A stretch of 5,058 bases of DNA from JAUREX01 sp044356825 (GTDB lineage Bacteria > Pseudomonadota > Alphaproteobacteria > Rhodobacterales > Rhodobacteraceae), in the NCBI GenBank assembly GCA_044356825.1, contig JBIKVM010000212.1, positions 1 through 5,058 on the forward strand, in the 5' to 3' direction. The notes beneath the pieces were generated by a model, which saw only the letters and a list, made by a program, of their open reading frames with translations, did no database searches and was not told the origin of the DNA. The position numbers and the translations under genes are program-made. Numbering within the stretch: position 1 is the first letter of the stretch; each line of letters begins with the position of its first letter. Positions 4,441 through 5,058 of this stretch are shown here, piece after piece.

Positions 4441-5058
4441 GCGGCGCGCTCCAGGCTTCCGGCCTGCATCTCGCGCGCGAGGCCGCTGAGCCCATCGACG
4501 CGTATCCGGATGTTGAGCCCCGCGACACCGATCTCGACGCGCTCGACGAGCAGCGCCACGATGCGGGCCTGTTCGGCGGGGAAAAGCTCCTCCCACAGCG
4601 GGTCGAGCTGCTGAAGGGCCGCGCGGGCGTCGGCCTCCGTGATACCGTCGGCGTGGGCCCGCGTCGCCTTCCATGTGCCCGCAACGATCTCGGGTTGGCG
4701 GAACACGGCGCGAAGCTGGTCGATGACGGCGGCCTCGATTTCGCCTGCTGGCACGCGGCCAATTGGGCATGCCCCTGCCCCATGCTTCAGCACCGTCTGG
4801 CTGACATAGTAGCGGTAGAGCCTTTCGCCCTTGCGCGTGTGCGTTGGTGAGAACGCGGCACCATCAGGCCCGAACACCAGCCCCTTCAGCAGCGCGGGCG
4901 TCTCGGCGCGCGTCCGGGCGGCGCGCTTGCGCGGGCTCTCCTGCAGGATGGTGTGGACGCGCTCCCACATCTCGCGGTCGATGATCGCGTCGTGCTCGCC
5001 GGGGTAGCTGTCGCCCTTGTGGACCGCCTCGCCGATATAGGCGCGGTTCGACAGCATC
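4437..5058 (-). CDS. Large serine recombinase, C-terminal part (partial at window edge)
   Basis: Large serine recombinases integrate, excise or invert DNA through a serine nucleophile in an N-terminal resolvase domain, which here lies beyond the right edge. The visible 206 residues begin in the Recombinase domain with the family signature LSNRAYIGEAVHKGDSYPGE (2-21), then HDAIIDREMWERVHTIL. A segment at the zinc-ribbon position follows (LLKGLVFGPDGAAFSPTHT, 56-74, then YRYYVS, 81-86), but the usual CxxC pairs are missing and only one cysteine, C97, is seen. Next come VPAGEIEAAVIDQL (102-115) and the coiled-coil/C-terminal region LWEELFPAEQARIVALLVER (154-173). The reading frame is open to the edge and the Met at 5057 is internal, so the gene is incomplete but not evidently broken. 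It is the upstream partner of the helix-turn-helix gene. The family is secure; whether it acts on this region is inferred. Confidence 0.9.
   Translation of the reverse strand, partial: MLSNRAYIGEAVHKGDSYPGEHDAIIDREMWERVHTILQESPRKRAARTRAETPALLKGLVFGPDGAAFSPTHTRKGERLYRYYVSQTVLKHGAGACPIGRVPAGEIEAAVIDQLRAVFRQPEIVAGTWKATRAHADGITEADARAALQQLDPLWEELFPAEQARIVALLVERVEIGVAGLNIRIRVDGLSGLAREMQAGSLERAA

Noticed and set aside
4440..4770. In-frame upstream extension of the helix-turn-helix gene (to 238 residues)
   Set aside because: The added part is Arg/Pro-rich antisense-frame sequence within the recombinase gene. The ATGA overlap at 4437-4440 and the compositional change favour the short form.
1..5058. 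CRISPR array, insertion sequence ends or defence cassette
   Set aside because: No regularly spaced repeats, no transposase, and no terminal inverted repeats were seen. The only recombination gene is the serine recombinase fragment.

Overview
The base composition (hand counts of about 70% G+C in the left genes), the very high G/C at third codon positions and the gene families point to an alphaproteobacterium, most likely of the Rhodobacterales type. That taxonomic call is an inference from sequence style and not from a search.

Layout. Positions 1-77 hold the probable tail of an upstream gene. Next comes a rightward, tightly packed set of three genes: homoserine dehydrogenase (hom, 145-1431), an SbtA-family sodium-dependent bicarbonate permease (1456-2433) and a small SbtB-type PII-like protein (2433-2744). 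The gap between hom and sbtA is 24 nt, and the sbtA stop overlaps the sbtB start by one base. SbtB proteins bind adenine nucleotides and gate SbtA, so the last two genes form a transporter plus regulator module. hom probably shares the transcript and supplies the threonine/methionine branch of aspartate metabolism.

A complete tRNA-Ser(GCU) gene with an encoded CCA lies at 2798-2887. To its right the character of the sequence changes. There is a gene-poor stretch of about 290 nt (2888-3173) with lower G+C, an exact 14-nt direct repeat and a weak terminator-like hairpin. After that every gene points leftward: a CoiA-like zinc/PD-(D/E)XK-type nuclease (3174-4001), a small protein with a ParB-like helix-turn-helix (4054-4440), and the C-terminal part of a large serine recombinase that runs off the right edge (4437-5058). 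The recombinase stop and the helix-turn-helix start overlap as ATGA, so these two look translationally coupled.

Interpretation. The left part is chromosomal metabolism. The right part looks like one end of an integrative or recombinase-bearing island next to a tRNA gene, carrying a CoiA-like DNA-processing protein. The points most worth a second look are the SbtA/SbtB pair behind hom, the recombinase with an apparently decayed zinc ribbon, its coupled helix-turn-helix partner, and the CoiA-like cargo. The far end of the island and the recombinase catalytic domain are outside the window.
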